Part shown: in pieces, positions 17,501 to 26,464 of the stretch
Layout: each line of letters begins with the position of its first letter
How positions within the stretch are numbered: the first letter of the stretch is position 1
Source of the DNA: Flavobacterium hydatis
GTDB lineage: Bacteria; Bacteroidota; Bacteroidia; Flavobacteriales; Flavobacteriaceae
Assembly (NCBI RefSeq): GCF_000737695.1
Contig: NZ_JPRM01000008.1
Span: 36,432-100,431, forward strand
Direction: 5' to 3'
DNA: 64,000 bases
Notes under the pieces: model-generated
Seen by the model: the letters and a program-made list of their open reading frames with translations, nothing else
Told to the model about the DNA's origin: nothing
The model's database searches: none
Translations under genes and position numbers: made by a program

Positions 17501-19195
17501 CATCAAATTAATCCCTAAATCAAAATCGATTCGGGAATCATTTCCGTTAATGGCAACATTTATATTACCAATGGAAACAGGGAAATTCCCAAAGGCAACT
17601 GTACCTTTATAGCCCATATTTCGAACAGAAATAATAGGAGAGACGGTCTGTAATTGTAGATTTTCAAAAGAAATTCCTTTAAAATCAACCGTACGTTTTC
17701 CCTCGACGTCTTTATCATCTGTTGCTCCTTTATTGGTACCAAAAGAAACTGTTCCGTTTAAATTAGCCTTGGGCAAAAACCGTCCATTGACTAATTTTAG
17801 TTCAACAGAACTATTAGGCAGCAGCAACGCTTTTGCTTTCCAAATATCAAAAGCTATGGAATCTTTTGTAACTACAATTAGCTGCTGTTCATTCATGGAT
17901 ATAAAACCATTATATGCCAAACCTGCTCTATTGGTTTGTGCTGGTTTATCCGGAGTTGTTCCAGTACTTGGTGTTGGGGGAGCTGAAGTTTCTTTTTTCT
18001 CTGTTGAGGCTTTAGTTATTGGTAAAAGAATCTGACCGCTTAAATTTGCTTTTACAAAAGTATTTGCTGCAATAGTTACATCGATATGATCTAAGGAATA
18101 AGCCCATGATTTTTCCTGACTGGTTATGCCTCGATCCAGAGGAAACACATTATCGGCATAAAAAGTGCCTGAAACCCCATATTTATCAATAATAAGATTT
18201 TGAGCACCTACACGAAGCCTCTCTTTACTTGATGCCGTATCTGTAGTCTGAAATTCTTTAGGCAGACCTACTTCAAAAGCTTGAATAAAAACTCCTTTCC
18301 AAGCTTCTGGACTTGGTACTAAAAGTGCATTTTTCGCATAATATTCCGGAAAGACGACTGTGGGGTCATTTTTTAAATCACTTAAGTCTAATACCGCATT
18401 ACTTACCCAAAACTCAAAATTACCATCAAAATCTTTTCCGTTTCTTTTGTCTTTTAGGGTAAAAGGCTCTAAACTTACATTGACTAAAATATCATTCCAA
18501 CTACTTGCCATGAAGCTAAATTCACCTCTAACTCTGTTTGGTATCTGAACCGTTTTTCCGTTATAATACGTTTTAGGAACAGTTATCTTTGCTTCGTCGA
18601 CAGTTTTAGTTATAGGATCAATTGGTAATATCAGGTTTCTTGAAAACTCAACGGCTCCCGAAATTTTCATTTCTTTAAAACCATCGCAATCAATTGTTAC
18701 ATAGGTCAAATCATCGACATTTCCGGTTGCCATATCAAAACCGCCGTATAATGAAACCTGCCATTTATTATCACTAAACGGAATATCAACATTACCCAGT
18801 AATACCAATTTGGCCTCTCCCATGATACCTCCCTGATGTGATAATTTTACATTATCAGCACCAAAAAATAATTGCATTGGTTGCCCGTCTGGCCCTTTTT
18901 GTGGAATATCTACTCTACAAAAAACTGTCAAAGTGGTATACTCTGGTAAAAAAACAGCTTTTGTAATTCCAATAGAATATTGAACATTATTTACGGTATT
19001 ACGAATCCCTATTGGTAATTCTACCAAATCTTGATTTGAAAATTTATCTACCCAACGCTCAGACGCTTCAATCTTTTCGATAGCGCTCGAAGCTGCTCCT
19101 AATTCTTTTGGAGGTGTAGCATTCTGCCCATAAGAAAATACAACCGAAAGGATGATAAATAATACCGATAAATGTATTCTGTAAAACTTTTTCAT
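14531..19195 (-). CDS. Very large secreted beta-rich surface protein
   Basis: A 1554-residue protein (start ATG at 19195; a TTG at 19201 would add two residues). It has a signal peptide (ending FSYGQ), repeated beta-rich segments, a Pro/Thr linker near residue 400 (APPTPSTGTTPDKPAQTN), and long Gly-rich stretches (AVLLQAKLPNPVWMRGYVGG; GINLMDAVGAGATARIGIKG) typical of beta-solenoid or barrel-like surface proteins. A SPPPPP run lies near 905. No T9SS sorting domain is seen at the C-terminus, so it may stay in the outer membrane or periplasm. It is the last gene of the nine-gene surface directon. I do not recognise a characterised family; a structural role in export or display of the cluster's large proteins is inference. 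Confidence 0.65.
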   Translation of the reverse strand: MKKFYRIHLSVLFIILSVVFSYGQNATPPKELGAASSAIEKIEASERWVDKFSNQDLVELPIGIRNTVNNVQYSIGITKAVFLPEYTTLTVFCRVDIPQKGPDGQPMQLFFGADNVKLSHQGGIMGEAKLVLLGNVDIPFSDNKWQVSLYGGFDMATGNVDDLTYVTIDCDGFKEMKISGAVEFSRNLILPIDPITKTVDEAKITVPKTYYNGKTVQIPNRVRGEFSFMASSWNDILVNVSLEPFTLKDKRNGKDFDGNFEFWVSNAVLDLSDLKNDPTVVFPEYYAKNALLVPSPEAWKGVFIQAFEVGLPKEFQTTDTASSKERLRVGAQNLIIDKYGVSGTFYADNVFPLDRGITSQEKSWAYSLDHIDVTIAANTFVKANLSGQILLPITKASTEKKETSAPPTPSTGTTPDKPAQTNRAGLAYNGFISMNEQQLIVVTKDSIAFDIWKAKALLLPNSSVELKLVNGRFLPKANLNGTVSFGTNKGATDDKDVEGKRTVDFKGISFENLQLQTVSPIISVRNMGYKGTVAFGNFPVSIGNINVAINGNDSRIDFDLGINLMDAVGAGATARIGIKGKMYDDGYRQRSRYDGLDLSAINIDCQFSGLTIKGGLILMEKDPIYGDGFNADLEVDVAKIVNVKAKAIFGRTTFRYWYFDAAVKFPPVPSPFMITGFGGGAYYKMHRNQDIAIGDFSPSGLSYTPDEKISLGIKALIYFNIGSESICDGEAGFEMAFNSKGGINRLAIFGKANVMASIPGLKNVTDLMGKVASDVTSKKSFLGITESDLKGSFASKYIPEAKAAIPGDLSAAVGIKMAAAIEFDFANNSMHATTDVYINTPGNFLSGTGPGGQAVWGVFHKDPKDWYMYMGTPDKRCGIKIGVAGLYLKTTSYFMAGTLLPGSPPPPPIVAQILGVDVKQLDYMRDENALANGGGIAFGASLDFDTGDLSFLLFYARFQAGMGFDIMLKDYQEARCSNTGDRVGINGWYANGQSYAYLQGELGIRIKLSFLKLKIPIVSGGAAVLLQAKLPNPVWMRGYVGGNMNILGGLIKGKFRFKFELGEECKFENASPLGGLKLITDVTPKQSSTDVDVFAVPQAAFSMKINEAFVIPEDAGDVTYKVILEKFKVLEGTKEIPGAFEWTSMKDRVNFVSTDILPPNKELKIQVEVSFQKMINGVFQPITVDGKVATEYEERLFTTGGAPDHIPLTNIKYSYPVVDQKYFLEEEYSKGYIQLKRGQDYLFEDTNWETSIKVNEDGVSNAKATTFNYNTNSNEVFYDLPDINQDKKYNVSIVSSLKQTPTRDSTAATKTNTISDAGNDIQVRENQADQLSKAEGSIDRLSYSFNTSKYKTFTSKMNAINTQSYNFGVLYSDVIYLTNTISSQEAFDIVELQGVTYSDSKPMITAQSKLNDAYYTTDIYPYLYKDYPLNGKYSISDRDTSELGVIPAKAIPLNAYYMTSIENNVNQSWTKGNFPFKYNMPLLYKQDWVDLNNQIINAYIDGDTGIESIANRFLNSNFLFMRYGNYEIVMKYNLPGDKKSTEFTYKYKNNNNFR

Positions 19196-19297
19196 AAGCA
19201 AATAATCCTGTTTTTTGTAAAATAAAGCATAGTAACTTCTTTAATATTGTAGCCAAGCTTCTTTTTGAAACAATCTGTATTGCTTTGGCTTACATTA

Positions 19298-19316
19298 AAA
19301 AGAGGCATACTCTTTT
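19298..19316 (-). terminator. Weak terminator-like hairpin between the two last directon genes
   Basis: AAAAGAG/CTCTTTT (19298-19304 with 19310-19316) forms a 7-bp stem with a 5-nt loop, and on the minus strand ends in UUUU. It lies in the only sizeable gap (126 nt) of the directon and may reduce transcription of the last gene or mark an internal promoter. Confidence 0.35.
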
Positions 19317-19321
19317 GATTC

Positions 19322-21778
19322 TTAATTATTCTTTAGATGTTTAAAATCAACCTCGTCGTCTTTAACCTTTTTCGTTGCTAAATCATGGTAAAACGGAATT
19401 AGTTTTATTTTTAACTCTTCTATTATTTCTGTATCTGTTTTATTCTCTTTCATCATTTTAAAGAAGTGATTTAATTCTTGTTTATTAAAACTGGAAAGAT
19501 TTTCGTTTTTATGAATATCATCTGCAGAAGTATTGGCAAGTATTGAAATCTCACTAAGCATCCATCGATGTATTAATAAAGGTTGTAGCTTTTTATTTTT
19601 TCTTTCGACTAATTTTAAATAAGATTTATAGCTAATTTTATCGGTTGCATCTTGTTCACTCACCCCATGCATCTTATGTTTATTGACTCTTCCTAATGCC
19701 ATAACATAATCATTTTCAAACCCTGCGTCTTTGCGAATCATTTCTTGATCTAAACTCTGTACCGTTTCAAGAATATATTTGTTGTATTTGTCTAAGATGT
19801 CATTATTTAAATCATACTTTTTCAGATAAATCAAAGCTTTTTCTTTAAAACTTTCATCATCTGGAGTTAGAGTTGTAAGTGTTAACAGATGTTGCAATTC
19901 ATCCGAATCTTCCTTCGGGATCGGTCGTAATGCAAGTTGAAGTTCTTCTAACTGCTTTATGATTTCATTTCTGGTTCCTTTATAAGTCTTGTCTTTGTGT
20001 TTTATTTCTAAAATAGGATCTGAAACAATTTTCACTTCTTCTTTAGGCTCTTTTTTGGTTGGTAATTTTATTTTATCCAGTGAATAAGAATAATTCAACG
20101 TAGCAGTTAAATCATTAAATTTCTTCGCATTAGAACTACTTCTAAACATTGAAATAATACTCATATTAAAGTTGTGTTTTTCGAGCAGCATATAACTATT
20201 GTTAAACTTAACTCCAAATACAGAACTTGAATTCATATTCCCCTGAGAATTATTATACAGCACTCCAAAATTTGTATTTAGCTTATCTTTGAACAACTTC
20301 TTAGAGGCTCCAACGGAACCTCCAACCGAAGAATTACTATTTTGGCCAACTTCATTATTGGTGTAATTAAGAGAGCTGTTTAATGCTACTTTAGTTCCGA
20401 TAAAATTTACAGAATGGGTTAAATTATAATTCTGTACTGTGCTGGCTTGGCCTTTTCGTATTATCCCACCTTGCTCATTTGCCTGACCAGCAATGCTATA
20501 ATTGAAATTGAAGTTTTGATTTCTCTTTTTCCCAAAAGCATAGGACATATTTATATTGGCATTTTGAGATAATTGTCTATAATCTAAAGTATCAGATTGC
20601 ACTACATTTGGATTATTTATAAGCTCAAACTGATCTAATTTTTTATTCGTGTAAGTAGAGAAATTCGAATAACTACCCGTAATAGTAAGTTGATCTGTTA
20701 CTGTGTAATTCATATTAATGGAGCCTACAACCCGCTTAGTATCCTGTTTTTTCGCTTTTGCTAAATCATCTCTTTGAAACCCTAAACTGGTAGATACCGT
20801 AATTTTATCCTGATAAAAAGGACGTGAAAAACGAAAAGCAATGTTTTCTAAATCATTATTAAAATATAGTGCCCCCAATGTATTATAATTAGGATCAATA
20901 CGCTCGTACGTTAATCCTATGATACTCTTCTGGATATTATAATCAAAATTGATATTTAAAGCGTTCATGTAACTTGTACTTTCTTTGGCAGAAAATAATT
21001 TGTCTCTAAAATTTCCTCCTGAAAGATTTTTACTTCGAGTATCATCCGTTAAAACAGACAAAGCATATTCAACATTAAAATTTAAATTTTTTAGTAAAGA
21101 GGTACTAAAGGTCAAACTGTTTACAAAATTTTCTTTTGGCGTTACTCCTTTATCATTGGTCATGCTTAGAGAATTAACATTGTCTTTGGCATAAAAACCA
21201 ATCCAGCCAATTTTATATTGTGGTTGCTCAAAACCTATTTTTGCACCGTAACCAAAACGCTGATACACTGGAATTCCTCCCATTGCATCTTCTTCTGAAA
21301 CGGCTTTAAGTAATTGTCCTCCCATTAAAGTGACTTTAAAAGGACTTCTAGGAGTAAGTTCCAGACCAACTCCTTTAAATGGAAAGCCACTTAAGGTATA
21401 AGGAGAAAAGGTCATACTTACATTACCTATATAGGCTTTTACCCATTTGTATTTGGGCATAATACTTAATCGGTTAAAATCAAACGGGGCTGTATAGCCC
21501 AAATTATTTCCCTGATTGGTAATACTATAAAATAACGGAACACTAAAATTAAAAGCACTAATATTTAAACTCCCTGAAAGCAGATAAGTAAAAGGCTCAC
21601 GTGCATTTGGCATATTAGAATTATAATACATCATATTGGCATTAATATTACCTGTAACATTAAAATTGGGTTTATAAAAACTCTCTAAATCCACATCCTG
21701 GGTATATCCTTTGCCACAAATACAACAGACAAAAACGATACATAACCAAAACAAGATCTTCTTATTCTCTCTCTTCAT
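19322..21778 (-). CDS. Outer-membrane beta-barrel protein with helical C-terminal domain
   Basis: An 818-residue protein. After a signal peptide (residues 1-26, GKGYTQD) about 570 residues show the alternating, aromatic-rich strands of an outer-membrane barrel (FSVPLFYSITNQGNNLGYT, YKIGWIGFYAKDN, IIGLTYERIDPNYNTLGALY). A basic/acidic linker (KLPTKKEPKEEVK) and a helical domain of about 220 residues follow. Only 7 nt separate it from the PKD lipoprotein gene. A dedicated porin or export partner for the large secreted proteins of the locus is plausible but unproven. No family with known function recognised. Confidence 0.6.
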   Translation of the reverse strand: MKRENKKILFWLCIVFVCCICGKGYTQDVDLESFYKPNFNVTGNINANMMYYNSNMPNAREPFTYLLSGSLNISAFNFSVPLFYSITNQGNNLGYTAPFDFNRLSIMPKYKWVKAYIGNVSMTFSPYTLSGFPFKGVGLELTPRSPFKVTLMGGQLLKAVSEEDAMGGIPVYQRFGYGAKIGFEQPQYKIGWIGFYAKDNVNSLSMTNDKGVTPKENFVNSLTFSTSLLKNLNFNVEYALSVLTDDTRSKNLSGGNFRDKLFSAKESTSYMNALNINFDYNIQKSIIGLTYERIDPNYNTLGALYFNNDLENIAFRFSRPFYQDKITVSTSLGFQRDDLAKAKKQDTKRVVGSINMNYTVTDQLTITGSYSNFSTYTNKKLDQFELINNPNVVQSDTLDYRQLSQNANINMSYAFGKKRNQNFNFNYSIAGQANEQGGIIRKGQASTVQNYNLTHSVNFIGTKVALNSSLNYTNNEVGQNSNSSVGGSVGASKKLFKDKLNTNFGVLYNNSQGNMNSSSVFGVKFNNSYMLLEKHNFNMSIISMFRSSSNAKKFNDLTATLNYSYSLDKIKLPTKKEPKEEVKIVSDPILEIKHKDKTYKGTRNEIIKQLEELQLALRPIPKEDSDELQHLLTLTTLTPDDESFKEKALIYLKKYDLNNDILDKYNKYILETVQSLDQEMIRKDAGFENDYVMALGRVNKHKMHGVSEQDATDKISYKSYLKLVERKNKKLQPLLIHRWMLSEISILANTSADDIHKNENLSSFNKQELNHFFKMMKENKTDTEIIEELKIKLIPFYHDLATKKVKDDEVDFKHLKNN

Positions 21779-21785
21779 TTATTGG

Positions 21786-23129
21786 TTATTGTTTTTGTAC
21801 TTTGATATCGCATAAAATATAAGAACCTGTTCCGTTCTTTACCATATCTTTAATTTTGATGACTCCTTTTCGTCCGTCTTGTGTTTTAAACAAAATGATT
21901 TTTGGATAAGTAAAGCCAAATTGCTGTTCGCCAGCTGCGTTATAATTTATATTTAAAGATTTTATCGGGGTATCATTTACCATAGCGTCAAATTGAGTTT
22001 CGGTAAAATTTAAGCCACAATTACACAAATTTTGAGAATTTATAAAAATGGTGCTTTGTGCATTTTTTAATGCTAGAAAACCATAATTATTAACCTGATC
22101 CGGCGATATAAATCTGTTATAGGTAAAATTGTTGTTCAAACCCTGAAAAACAATATCAATTAAGCTGCTATTCTCATCGTTGATCTCATTTGCTTTGTAT
22201 ACCTGTCTGGTTATTGTTGAGAACATTGCCCCAATAGTATTGTTGTTATGTGCTGAATTTATTCCCAATTTAACGTTAGTCAAAATACGCAGATTCGTAT
22301 CTGGCAAAACTGTTATAGTAGATTTAAAGATCTGACTTGTCTTATCATTAATAGCTTCTAGGGTAACTTCATGACTGCCTGCACTTGCGAAGACAACTGT
22401 AGGATTCTCTTCAGTTGATGTCGCTGGATTGCCACCTGCAAAAGTCCATTTGTAGTTTGTCGCACTAGTAGATTTATTGGCAAAATGTATCGTAACCGGA
22501 GCTTGATAATCATCATCATCAAACTTTGGTTCGTAGGTGAACAAACTCACTAAATACGGAGCAACAGTGATAGTTTTAGTTTGTTTTTGTGACTCAAAAC
22601 CATTAGAAACGGTTAGAGTAATGATGTGTTCACCAGGAGTTGTAAACACAGCATTTGGAGGTGTTTTCCCTGTGAAACTTGCGGGGATTCCGTCTTGAAA
22701 ATCCCACTGAAAAGTTAATCCCTCTCCAGGGGTAGTATTCTTTAGAACAACTTCAACCGGAGAATAATTGCTCTTAATAATTTCATGGGTAAACTGAATG
22801 TTGATTCCGTCTCTTATAATAACGGTTTTACTAAATTCTTTACGCTCTCCATCTACATTTGATGCTTTGAGTTTTATGGTATACGTTCCTTGTTTATCGT
22901 ACAATATCTCTCCTGGATTTTTTAAAGATGAAGTACTTGGATTTCCTCCTTCAAAAGTCCATTCGTACGTATCTGCTCCAGTGACTTTATTGTCTATTTT
23001 GATAATAACAGGAATTGATTCATCCTCATTTACATACGAAGTCGTAAAATCGCCTTCTACAGTTATAGAAGTTTCCTGATAACACGAAGTAATAACAATA
23101 AATAATAGTAAGAGTAAAGTTTTTTTCAT
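21786..23129 (-). CDS. PKD-repeat lipoprotein
   Basis: A 447-residue lipoprotein (lipobox ITSC, residues 13-16). It has three or more PKD-like domains: YEWTFEGGNPSTSSLKNPGE, FQWDFQDGIPASFTGKTPP and YKWTFAGGNPATSTEENPT, each followed by an (I/V)-T-L-x-(V/A) strand. A C-terminal beta domain of about 170 residues is of no family I know. PKD modules are surface adhesion or spacing domains. The gene sits 73 nt after the YCF48-like gene and 7 nt before the barrel gene, so it belongs to the directon and likely forms part of a surface complex. Confidence 0.75.
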   Translation of the reverse strand: MKKTLLLLLFIVITSCYQETSITVEGDFTTSYVNEDESIPVIIKIDNKVTGADTYEWTFEGGNPSTSSLKNPGEILYDKQGTYTIKLKASNVDGERKEFSKTVIIRDGINIQFTHEIIKSNYSPVEVVLKNTTPGEGLTFQWDFQDGIPASFTGKTPPNAVFTTPGEHIITLTVSNGFESQKQTKTITVAPYLVSLFTYEPKFDDDDYQAPVTIHFANKSTSATNYKWTFAGGNPATSTEENPTVVFASAGSHEVTLEAINDKTSQIFKSTITVLPDTNLRILTNVKLGINSAHNNNTIGAMFSTITRQVYKANEINDENSSLIDIVFQGLNNNFTYNRFISPDQVNNYGFLALKNAQSTIFINSQNLCNCGLNFTETQFDAMVNDTPIKSLNINYNAAGEQQFGFTYPKIILFKTQDGRKGVIKIKDMVKNGTGSYILCDIKVQKQ

Positions 23130-23202
23130 TCCATTTATTTTAAAACAGTACAGCTTTTTAGGGCTGTAATGTTTTTATTATACAGTATTCTACAGCTAAA
23201 TA

Positions 23203-24507
23203 TTACAAATAGCGTTTGATAATCTTATCTGTAGAAAAAGCCCAAACAACATTGTTCTTATATGAAATATTGCGGATAGGTTGGTCGTGTGTGTAGTCAA
23301 GAGTCCAAACACTACCACCATTAATTGTTTTATAAATTTTATTATCTAGAATTGCCCAACCTGTGTTTGCATCTTTAAAAGTAAATTTGGTAAATTTTTC
23401 TCCGTTATAGACTTGCGACCAAGAATCACCTCCATTAATGGTTTTAAACAACTTAACATCTAATAATGTATTTAGATATTTATTGATTAAAAGAAAACCA
23501 TTTTCAGAATCAACAAAACAAATTTCTCTAGCGTAATAACCTGCTGGTTCTTTTACAAAAGGATACTCTTTCCAACCGTCTGTTGTGTTGTTTTTGAATA
23601 AGATAAAAGGCTGTTTGATATTACCTTGTTCCTTATATCCAATTGCCCAAATATGGTTATTATCAATTTCTGTTGCTTGATAAAGATTGGCTCCATTACC
23701 TTCTATTTCGTAAGCTTTAGTAAAATCAACTCCATTTGCTGTTGTAAAAACAACACCACTTTGTGTAATTATTGTTCCATCTTTCATATTATCATCTACA
23801 TAGATAGAATAAGCAGTTCCTACTTTGTTATCTCCAAAATTGGCAAATTCATCTATACCAAGATATCCACCAACTGCTATTTTAGAAATTCCAAAACCAG
23901 TATGACACCATCCTTCATCATTTATAGTTGCATGAAATCCAGCACCAAAACCATTATTTGCCCAATCTGTCCAAGTAATACCTCCATCTAAAGTTCTAGA
24001 GAGACGTGCACCACTTTGAGTGTAATATAAAATCTTATCACTTAACATTTGTATACGAGGAATTGCAGAGTCACTTTTTCTATCTATTGGAATAGTAAAC
24101 CAGCCTGTAGTTGATGGAATTGGTAAAATACCAATGTTGCCATTATAAGTATTTTTTACATCATTAGTTACTATTCTGTTTACAATTGTTAGAACTAATG
24201 ATGGTAATAGTTTTTCCGTAGCTGGTAGTGTAAATGATATTTCGCTGGCAGTAGCCGAAAGAATTGTTGCGGGTACCCCATCAAATGTTATTTTTATATC
24301 ACTTACTTTATCCGAAAAATTTTCACCGTAGATACTAACCGTTTCTCCAGTTTCTCCAGCATTTTTAGAATAGGATGTTATTTTTGCTGTTTTTATCACT
24401 ACAACTGGTGGCTCTTGAGTTGGCGAATCATTTCCTGAATCTGAACTACAACTATTTAGCGTTAAAAAAAGTTGTAATGCAACTACGATTAAAATTCTCT
24501 TTTTCAT
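23203..24507 (-). CDS. IPT/TIG plus YCF48-like beta-propeller lipoprotein
   Basis: A 434-residue lipoprotein (NSCSSDSGND after the leader). Residues 40-120 form an IPT/TIG domain (ITSYSKNAGETGETVSIYGE, then ITFDGVPATILSATASEISF). The rest is a BNR/YCF48-type propeller with repeated GGxxW units: LDGGITWTDWANN, INGGDSWSQVYN, INGGSVWTLDY. Such proteins are outer-membrane or surface anchored and bind partners rather than catalyse. It is the sixth gene of the directon. Hairpin-poor 25-nt spacing from the gene before supports cotranscription. Confidence 0.75.
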   Translation of the reverse strand: MKKRILIVVALQLFLTLNSCSSDSGNDSPTQEPPVVVIKTAKITSYSKNAGETGETVSIYGENFSDKVSDIKITFDGVPATILSATASEISFTLPATEKLLPSLVLTIVNRIVTNDVKNTYNGNIGILPIPSTTGWFTIPIDRKSDSAIPRIQMLSDKILYYTQSGARLSRTLDGGITWTDWANNGFGAGFHATINDEGWCHTGFGISKIAVGGYLGIDEFANFGDNKVGTAYSIYVDDNMKDGTIITQSGVVFTTANGVDFTKAYEIEGNGANLYQATEIDNNHIWAIGYKEQGNIKQPFILFKNNTTDGWKEYPFVKEPAGYYAREICFVDSENGFLLINKYLNTLLDVKLFKTINGGDSWSQVYNGEKFTKFTFKDANTGWAILDNKIYKTINGGSVWTLDYTHDQPIRNISYKNNVVWAFSTDKIIKRYL

Positions 24508-24532
24508 TTTTATTTAATTTCTGTTAACTTAA

Positions 24533-25369
24533 TTATTTGTTATTCTCTAAATATTGACTTCCCAAAGTATATCCATTACCAACAAGGACTCTTACAATAT
24601 TCATAGCGGTAATATCCTTACTCATTCTATATCCAATTGGATTACCTCTATTGTCAAAAGTGGCTTTAAAAACCTTATTATCAAACGTAATAAGTTCTTG
24701 ATTTAAAAATTTATCATAGCCTGAAACCATAGCTGATTTAGCAAACCAAGTAGCAATTTTATAATTATCTAAATCCATAACTTCATACATTAACTCTCCA
24801 TTAGTTGCTGGGGATGTCATTCTTATATAACCAATTCTTTTATCTAAAGGATCAGGGTTTTGCGCTTTTATGCTGTAAATAGTTCCTCCGTCATCAATTG
24901 TTAATTGATACTCGTTTACAGCTTTATTTATTTGATCTTTTTCATTTTGAATTCCTAAAAGCTTTTCAGAAACACCTGTTGCTTCTCCATTTATAAATTT
25001 TTCCACTGCTTCTGTATTTAAACCATCAATACTTAAATAGTTATGTTCCAGTAAGGCATTAACAACGCTCTTCTCATTATTAAAAGGATTAAACTTGCCA
25101 TCTGTAAAAGCAATTTCATTGAATTTTCCTGTGGCTTCATTTTTTAGTTGCATGATAGGAATAGCAGGTACTGGTTCTACTTGCTTTAACTCAACAGTAA
25201 CTGTGTAGCTTTTATCTAAATTTGATATTTTAAAAAGTGGTTTTTTGCCCTCTATATTTCCAATTGTTTTTTCATCCAGCTTTATTTCTCCTTTGGCAAT
25301 CTTGATTTTTTGTGAGAAACCGCAAATGCTTATTAGCACAATTATTAGGGTCAAAATGTTTTTTTTCAT
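24533..25369 (-). CDS. Secreted protein of unknown function in toxin directon
   Basis: A 278-residue protein with signal peptide (residues 1-19, CGFSQ). The body begins with beta strands (IKIAKGEIKLDEKTIGNIEG), followed by helical and mixed regions (EKFINGEATGVSEKLLGIQN) and IRMTSPATNGELMYEVMDLD. It has no lipobox or membrane helix. It lies 16 nt after the putative immunity gene. A second, periplasmic protection factor is one possibility, but the gene may simply be a structural component; I do not recognise it. Confidence 0.55.
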   Translation of the reverse strand: MKKNILTLIIVLISICGFSQKIKIAKGEIKLDEKTIGNIEGKKPLFKISNLDKSYTVTVELKQVEPVPAIPIMQLKNEATGKFNEIAFTDGKFNPFNNEKSVVNALLEHNYLSIDGLNTEAVEKFINGEATGVSEKLLGIQNEKDQINKAVNEYQLTIDDGGTIYSIKAQNPDPLDKRIGYIRMTSPATNGELMYEVMDLDNYKIATWFAKSAMVSGYDKFLNQELITFDNKVFKATFDNRGNPIGYRMSKDITAMNIVRVLVGNGYTLGSQYLENNK

Positions 25370-25385
25370 GTGTGATTTTTTATTT

Positions 25386-26462
25386 CTATTCTCTTTGATA
25401 AATCCTTAAATTATTTTCACTATCTAACACTCCCAATTGTTTATTATTGGCCTGTGGTACATCAGTAAAAAACAGATACTTTTTTTCTTCTAATGGAGCA
25501 TCATACCATATGACTTCAAGTTTTTCTGTATCAAAAATACCAACCGCTCTATTGACGACTTCCCCTTTATTTGAGCCAATAAAATAGAGTTTTTTATCTT
25601 CTGAATAGAATGCACTACGATTTATACGCCAGGATTGCTTTGGATTTTCTCCAAAATCTTTTTTTATTTCAATTTTAAAAGTGTCTAAATTCAACTCCCA
25701 GTAATATCTATACGATAAACTTTTAATAATTCCATTTTCATTATCTAAGTGAACATCCTTAACTAAAAAATTAAAATTTTCGATAGAATCAGGAACTAAA
25801 CCCAATTCTTTACAAAGATCAATTTCATGTAACAAATTTCCTTTTTCAATATCAATTCCTATAATTTTTCGATTTGTAACCAGTATCCAAACTATTTTTT
25901 TATTAATTCCAATAAACGATATTAATTCTGTTTGCAATTCATCTCCTTCATCATTTATGAAAACCTTTAAACTTGATATTGAGAAGTTCCATAGTTGTCT
26001 ATTGTCAAGATTACTAAAACCTGAAATATCTTTATCCTTATTAAATCCTATTATTATTCTTTCATCTTGTAATAAAAAATTACAATTATCAAATTTTTCG
26101 ATCGCTTGTAAAATTTCACCATTATAGATATTAAAGACACCTATTTTCCAATCAAAGCTGTTAGAATTAATATTGTAAGAGTAATCATAACTAGCAAGTA
26201 CCTTGTCATTGTCAAGAGTAAAAAGATAAGGTGAACAATTTAAGGTATGAATTATTCTATTTTCTAAATTAAGCAATTGATATTCGCCTTGATTATTATG
26301 AAAAAATATAATATTATTCTTTTGCCAAAAAGATTGACATTCGATATCATTTATTAAAATTTGACTTTCGTTATTATACAATTTAGAACTTTTACAGTAG
26401 TAAAATTTTTTATCATATACTTTAACACTTTTCACAGAGTCAACAATGTTTATTATCTTCAT
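25386..26462 (-). CDS. Probable immunity protein, cytoplasmic beta-propeller
   Basis: A 358-residue protein with no signal peptide or membrane segment, unlike every other gene of this directon. It is built of repeated beta-propeller blades (IIFFHNNQGEYQLLNLENRI, IVWILVTNRKIIGIDIEKGN, KKLYFIGSNKGEVVNRAVGI), like PQQ/WD40-type propellers. It starts 2 nt after the stop of the 1841-residue protein that ends in a nuclease-like domain. A leaderless gene directly after a toxin gene is the classic arrangement of toxin and cognate immunity. The role is inferred from position and localisation, not from a recognised immunity family. It is also more AT-rich than its neighbours, as tip genes often are. 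Confidence 0.6.
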   Translation of the reverse strand: MKIINIVDSVKSVKVYDKKFYYCKSSKLYNNESQILINDIECQSFWQKNNIIFFHNNQGEYQLLNLENRIIHTLNCSPYLFTLDNDKVLASYDYSYNINSNSFDWKIGVFNIYNGEILQAIEKFDNCNFLLQDERIIIGFNKDKDISGFSNLDNRQLWNFSISSLKVFINDEGDELQTELISFIGINKKIVWILVTNRKIIGIDIEKGNLLHEIDLCKELGLVPDSIENFNFLVKDVHLDNENGIIKSLSYRYYWELNLDTFKIEIKKDFGENPKQSWRINRSAFYSEDKKLYFIGSNKGEVVNRAVGIFDTEKLEVIWYDAPLEEKKYLFFTDVPQANNKQLGVLDSENNLRIYQRE

Positions 26463-26464
26463 GA